In this document: positions 10,060-13,527 of the stretch, one piece after another
Layout of the letters: each line of letters opens with the position of its first letter
How positions within the stretch are numbered: the first letter of the stretch is position 1
Source: Cylindrodendrum hubeiense
Taxonomy: Eukaryota; Ascomycota; Sordariomycetes; Hypocreales; Nectriaceae
Assembly: GCA_014621425.1 (NCBI GenBank)
Contig: JAANBB010000715.1
Coordinates: forward strand, 1 to 13,527
Direction of reading: 5' to 3'
Length of the DNA: 13,527 nt
The notes under the pieces: generated by a model
The model's input: the letters and a program-made list of their open reading frames with translations, nothing else
What the model was told of the DNA's origin: nothing
Database searches by the model: none
Program-made: the position numbers and the translations under genes

Positions 10060-10624
10060 GAGCATCATCAAGCATCAACACATAAGAGTTACCTTTTGAA
10101 AGGATAGCTTGGTGGAGGAACGAGACCTTCCCTAGCCCTCCTAGCAGAGCCTGTTTTTAATTTCTGTATTATCTGTATTAATTTGCATTTCCCCCCCGAT
10201 TTTTCTCTGCTATTAGTCGCGCCCGAGTCTTTGAGGTCGGGATTTACATCGCTTCCATCACGGTTTTCAACGCCTTGCCAACGCGAAGACCATCTTTCTT
10301 TCAGCCCCAGCACCTAATTAGATGCTTTCCTTCCCTTTCAACCAAGAGTCAAGAAGTCACAGCCAATAGCTCCAGCTGTGGCCTACGCACATACCCGACC
10401 CAGGGAGACTTGCTGCCGACTCTTGACGGAGGATTTTCTGTGGGAGGGCATTTACTTGGTGTTGGGCTACGACGCATTTTTCCGCCGCTTCAATATTTAG
10501 TTTTGGGTTATTTTAAAGGGCTTAAAGGGCAAGAAGGATATTTACTTCTTTATTTAATTGAGATATATTTGGTAGTTGAGAATTAATTAATTAAATAGAA
10601 GAAAGAGAGAATAAGGGATTTTTA

Positions 10625-10664
10625 GCTTATATACTTATCTGGTTTATATACTTATTATATATAT
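10625..10664 (-). repeat. Outer terminal inverted repeat of pogo copy 2
   Basis: A 40-bp end corresponding to 493-532 of copy 1, followed by the target TA at 10665-10666. It keeps the sequence ACCAGATAAGTATATAAGC inside the repeat, where the inner end reads ACTAGATAAATATATAAGC, so the two differ here only at RIP-type positions. Confidence 0.85.
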
Positions 10665-10666
10665 TA

Positions 10667-11036
10667 TTAATCTATTAAATTATAATATTAAGAATAATTA
10701 TAATAAATAAAATAAATATTATATAATTTAATTATTATATTTTTATAATATATTATTAATATTATATATATATAGTATTAAATTTATATTAATAATAAGA
10801 TCTATATAAATAATTAATTATAGTATAAAATTAATTATAATAATAATTAAAACTAAAATACAATCTCTAGGAAGGAAAAATAATTATAAATAGAGTTTTT
10901 CTATACTATTTATAAAAATAAGACTGCTAGAGTAATTAAGATAGTTAGGAAAGTTAGTTTCTCTTAACCTTACTCTTAAGATTAATTAATAATTATTATA
11001 AAGATAGGTTAATTTATTAAGAAAGAGACTTAGCTA
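10667..11036. other. AT-rich stretch without recognisable features
   Basis: Very A+T-rich, with stops in every frame. 10860-10990 keeps somewhat more C and G, but I could not relate it to any protein or to the other repeats in the window. Confidence 0.55.
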
Positions 11037-11632
11037 TAGACAGAGTTATAATTTTAGTTAGTAAGTTTTTAGTTAGTAACTAATAACTAACTAAAATTAT
11101 GTATTAATTATTAAAAGTTTTAATAATAGTCAGAACTCTTAGTTAGTAATTTAGTAACTAAAATCTTATAACTATACAAGTATAAGATAATTTTTAATTT
11201 CTTTAAAAATGAATCCTAATATTATATAAATTACCTAGCTTATAAGTAAATAAATAAATAATATCTAATTTAATATAGATTAATTAATAATTCCTTTAAT
11301 AAGTCTATATTATAAATAATATTTATAATATTTAATAAAGTAGCTTTCTTTATATAATATAGCTTTTATTAATATTTAACATTTATTATATTTAATAGAT
11401 ATTGAATATCTATTAGAAGAGTTTATTTTGAAATCTATAAAATTACTAAAAGAATTACTAATTACAAAAACTTTAATTAATAATTTTACTAACTAATTAC
11501 CAAAAGCTTTAGTTAATTACTAACTAATTACTAAAATAGATTATTTAGTAATAGTCAGACTAGTTATTTACTAATTAGTAAAACCATTAGTAATTAATAA
11601 TTACTAAGTAACTAAAATCATAACCCTGACTA
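11037..11632. mobile_element. MITE-like element, about 596 bp, with repeated inverted modules
   Basis: The left end TAGACAGAGTTATAATTTTA and the right end, read inward, TAGTCAGGGTTATGATTTTA match at 21 of the first 24 positions (through TAGTTA). TA dinucleotides at 11035-11036 and 11633-11634 could be the target duplication; because both ends sit in the palindrome CTATAG, a 6-bp duplication is equally possible. The interior contains many copies of TTAGTTAGTAA and its complement TTACTAACTAA, plus internal near-copies of the ends at about 11126-11175 and 11550-11590, suggesting nested or rearranged copies. No coding potential is seen. Confidence 0.65.
11048..11100. repeat. Hairpin within the MITE-like element
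   Basis: ATAATTTTAGTTAGT at 11048-11062 and its exact reverse complement at 11086-11100 enclose a 23-base loop that itself contains another TTAGTTAGTAA unit. This is one of several inverted modules in the element. Confidence 0.7.
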
Positions 11633-11938
11633 TAGAAACTAAACTAAGTTCCTAAAGAGATTAATACTTTTAAATAATTATTACAGACTTAAATTAATGT
11701 TAATAAATAAGAATTGTCTTTTCTATTTATAATATAATTACTTTTAACTCTTATAGCTACCCTTAAAGTAATTATTTAGAAAAACTTTAAAAAAGCTATA
11801 TTAATTAATTGGATTAATAAGATTAATAAACTCAATATTATTTTTAATTATTTTATTTTAATAGTCTTATTAATTAAATTACTATCTTTATCTTAAGATA
11901 AGAGATCAGAAAGTAATAATATTAATTTAATAATATCT
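11633..11938. other. AT-rich stretch without recognisable features
   Basis: Stops occur in every frame on both strands. A - strand reading over 11740-11900 is less stop-dense than average but shows no motif I can name. Confidence 0.5.
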
Positions 11939-12143
11939 TATAATAGGAATACCTTTAGGGTATGTAGTTAGGTGAGGTAAATAACAGTTTAAATATTAAG
12001 GTAGTATTTTTGTTGAGATATAACCTGAACTTTACCCCGCTTCCCTCAATAGAAGTGTGATAGCTATGGTAAAGGGATGTGTGTGTGATGTTAGTAATAC
12101 ATTATAGAAATACAGTCACTGTGCTATATGATATACCTATATA
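11939..12143 (-). repeat. LTR-like repeat, copy C
   Basis: This 205-bp copy aligns end to end with 7350-7555 in the same orientation; some sites are better preserved here (for example GAACTTTACCCCGCTTCCCT) and others in copy A. It lies downstream, in - strand terms, of the second gypsy integrase, so it could be that element's 3' LTR. Against this, I see no purine-rich tract just inside 12143, which RIP alone would not remove. Flanks TATCT and GATTG do not form a duplication. Confidence 0.55.
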
Positions 12144-12720
12144 GATTGAGGCTTTAATATAATGTATTTTAAATATTTCAAATATACTATTTATAGATCA
12201 AATAGCTAAGGAAAATAAGATTTTATTATAGATTATTAATTAAAGTCTATAGAGAACTTAATTAGAATTTGATATCTGATTATTATTTAAATTTAAATAA
12301 TAAGAAACTAGAAATTATAATTAATCATATCTGAATTACTATACTAAAGTTATATTAATAGATATAGGATCTAAATAATTTAATGTATTGTAATTCTATT
12401 TTATAATAGAAATATCCTTATTAGGATATTTTATTATTTAGATCTTTAGCTTTCTAATAGTATTTCTTTTATTAAAATTAGTTCTTTCCTTAGTATAGTT
12501 TTATTAAGTTAAATTTATAAAAGGTAATTATATATAATATAGTTATAGGTTCTGATATTATCTCCTTAAGGGAGAAATAGAAACCTAAGAGTATTTTAGT
12601 TAATTTGTTAAGTATTAAGATAAGTTTTATACTTTCATTATTAGCTATATTATAACTTAATTATATAATTAAAAGTTTTCTAATCTCAATATATTAATTG
12701 TAATTAATATAATACTAAAG
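12144..12720 (-). other. AT-rich stretch, possibly the 3' end of the second gypsy pol
   Basis: It lies between the integrase catalytic domain (12721 onward) and LTR-like copy C, where the integrase C-terminus belongs. No C-terminal motif or chromodomain could be read. It contains the compound hairpin at 12368-12444. Confidence 0.4.
12368..12444. repeat. Two nested perfect inverted repeats (77 bp)
   Basis: The outer arms GATCTAAATAAT (12368-12379) and ATTATTTAGATC (12433-12444) are exact reverse complements. Inside, AAATATCCT (12410-12418) pairs exactly with AGGATATTT (12423-12431). The arrangement could be a very small fold-back element; in DNA this AT-rich, chance contributes. Confidence 0.5.
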
Positions 12721-13527
12721 ATATTATTTTACTATTTAGTATATATATTTTATTTAACTATCTACTTAAGAGTATCAAAGAATACTAGATTAATATATTA
12801 AATTAATAAATATTATTAATATTTATTAGAGTTTAAATATACATACTGACCCTCTATTATAGAGTGTTTTTAAAGATAAGCTATAAATATTAATAAGATT
12901 CTATAGGGAAAGATAAGAAAATTATTTTCTATTTATTAATGTTTAGTGAAATATAAAATAGGAGAATTTGGTAAATCTATTAATAATAGTTAGAATATTA
13001 TTATAAAAGATAGATCTTTAGATAGGGATAATTAAATAATAAAATCTATAATAATTAAATCCTAAGATTATCTAATTAGTATTAGGGATTATAATTCTCT
13101 ATATAGTCTATGTTATTTTATAGTATATTTATAATATTGATTATATTAATTAATAATATGCTATACTATTTCTTTTATCTTAGGGAATTAATATATTATT
13201 CTAATATTCTTAAGTATTTTATTAATTCTTCAATATATATAGGGAATATTTATAAACTTTCTATATTAGATTATACTTTTTTTTTTCTAGTATTCAGAGT
13301 TTTATATTTATATCCTTTTCTAATAGTTTGTTATTAAACCTCTAGATTTTATAATCTAATACACTATTAGATTGAATTTAGAATACTATATTAACTATTC
13401 TATTTAGTATATATTTATTATAATATTAGATAGTATATTTAATACTATTAATAAGATTAGATATTATAAGTTTTTATAATCTTATTATAAAGTATACTAA
13501 TATTATTATTATCTAATCTATCTTTAT
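12721..13527 (-). pseudogene. Second Ty3/gypsy-like integrase (dead, runs off the window)
   Basis: On the - strand a retroviral-type integrase core is readable. ILTIINRFTKFSYF lies at about 12955-12996, the SDRGSVFTSKF-like block at about 12830-12860 has its Asp now Asn (NRGSV), and a YHPQVDGQT-like block at about 12730-12780 ends in IVKQY where the catalytic Glu would be, now Lys by one G-to-A. Its sequence differs from the integrase at 3050-3480 beyond RIP-type changes, so it is a different family. From about 13000 to the edge the reading continues with stops and I could not identify the zinc-binding domain; the rest of pol must lie right of the window. Confidence 0.7.

Larger units (their letters stand above)
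9961..10493. mobile_element. 533-bp non-autonomous DNA element with 12-bp perfect TIRs
   Basis: The ends TTGAAGCGGCGG (9961-9972) and its exact reverse complement (10482-10493) are flanked by TA at 9959-9960 and 10494-10495. Copy 1 has the empty site with a single TA at 662-663 inside otherwise colinear sequence. The same data also allow an 11-bp TIR with a 4-bp ATAT duplication. Inside is G+C-rich, unmutated DNA without a convincing protein: the longest frames run out into pogo sequence or match nothing I know. It holds a 22-bp palindrome at 10038-10059. A TA duplication would suggest a Tc1/mariner-mobilised MITE, but I do not recognise the TIR. The interior could include captured host DNA. 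Confidence 0.85.
8086..10575 (-). pseudogene. pogo/Fot1-like transposase (dead copy 2, interrupted twice)
   Basis: This is the counterpart of the transposase at 582-2246. Reading down from 10575, the psq helix-turn-helix is split near its 27th codon by the 533-bp TIR element. The Tc5/CENP-B-like domain (about 9600-9860) is better preserved here than in copy 1: blocks such as FILDLD, ANRDV and WASNFIK are readable. The gene is then split by the solo LTR between the DNA-binding and catalytic domains. The catalytic core (about 8600-9290) is heavily mutated; the third catalytic position reads Asn. At the C-terminus this copy still shows GHN of the zinc knuckle (KTGHN, near 8140), confirming the CX2CX4HX4C reading. 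The shared stop is at 8086-8088. Confidence 0.87.
7980..10664 (-). mobile_element. pogo/Fot1-type DNA transposon, copy 2, with two nested insertions
   Basis: This is the same element as 493-2352, inverted, with target TA at 7978-7979 and 10665-10666. It spans 2685 bp. Subtracting the solo LTR plus its 5-bp duplication (289 bp) and the TIR element plus its TA (535 bp) leaves 1861 bp, against 1860 bp for copy 1. The part between the two insertions keeps many C and G residues lost from copy 1, whereas the part from about 7980 to 9305 is as badly or worse mutated. Ambiguous bases fall at 8911-9069. Confidence 0.9.

Noticed and set aside
9845..10081. Open frame of 78 codons, - strand
   Set aside because: It starts in the 533-bp element and continues into pogo copy 2 in a frame different from the transposase, so it is a shadow.
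10105..10127. Pol III A-box-like TAGCTTGGTGG followed by B-box-like GGAACGAGACC
   Set aside because: The two boxes are only one base apart, whereas internal Pol III promoters need a few tens of bases between them, and no tRNA-like fold surrounds them.
10089..10313. Open frame of 74 codons, - strand
   Set aside because: It lies wholly within the 533-bp element, is short, polar and without a recognisable motif. G+C-rich DNA without RIP is expected to hold such frames by chance.
10275..10586. Open frame of 103 codons, + strand
   Set aside because: It begins inside the 533-bp TIR element and ends in pogo sequence, antisense to the transposase. The product would cross the insertion junction and shows no known domain.
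11040..11640. CRISPR-like array from the repeated TTAGTTAGTAA units
   Set aside because: Units are short, occur in both orientations and have irregular spacing. The context is eukaryotic transposon relics.
13110..13337. Open frame of 75 codons, + strand, rich in Ile, Leu, Tyr and Phe
   Set aside because: The hydrophobic composition is what AT-rich DNA gives in any frame, and it lies antisense to the region of the second gypsy pol.
1..13527. Mitochondrial or plastid origin, suggested by the extreme A+T content
   Set aside because: No organellar genes, rRNA or tRNA are seen. The content is nuclear transposons with directional transition damage, which fits RIP in a fungal nucleus.

Overview
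The window looks like a RIP-mutated, AT-rich repeat block from a filamentous ascomycete (Pezizomycotina) genome. I find no intact host gene. Almost all of it is A+T with many TpA steps and stop codons. Several stretches still read as mobile-element proteins once C-to-T and G-to-A changes are allowed for. Catalytic Asp reads as Asn, Cys as Tyr, and Gln or Trp as stop. That is the pattern expected of repeat-induced point mutation (RIP). The species cannot be named from this sequence.

Layout. 1-490 is AT-rich relic DNA with one palindrome. 493-2352 is a complete but dead pogo/Fot1-type DNA transposon on the + strand. About 2355-7349 is a dead Ty3/gypsy-like retrotransposon on the - strand, with reverse transcriptase, RNase H and integrase recognisable in that order. 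7350-7555 is an LTR-like repeat, and 7727-7853 is a shorter decayed copy of it. 7980-10664 is a second copy of the same pogo element in inverse orientation. It is enlarged by two GC-richer insertions: a 284-bp solo LTR (9311-9594, 5-bp target duplication) and a 533-bp element with 12-bp perfect terminal inverted repeats (9961-10493, TA target duplication). 11037-11632 is a MITE-like, hairpin-rich element. 11939-12143 is another copy of the LTR-like repeat. From about 12721 to the right edge is the integrase part of a second Ty3/gypsy-like element, - strand, cut off by the window.

The two pogo copies explain each other. The first is 1860 bp. The second is 2685 bp, and falls to 1861 bp when the two insertions and their target duplications are removed. 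Each copy therefore supplies the other's empty site, which fixes the insertion boundaries almost to the base. The least RIP-mutated stretch of copy 2 lies between the two insertions, and the most mutated I compared lies in its uninterrupted 1.3-kb part. One explanation is that the insertions broke up the homology that RIP needs.

No element here is likely to make protein. The interest lies in the nested history, the unidentified 533-bp TIR element, the RIP asymmetry, and 21 ambiguous bases that fall mostly where RIP polymorphism would be expected.
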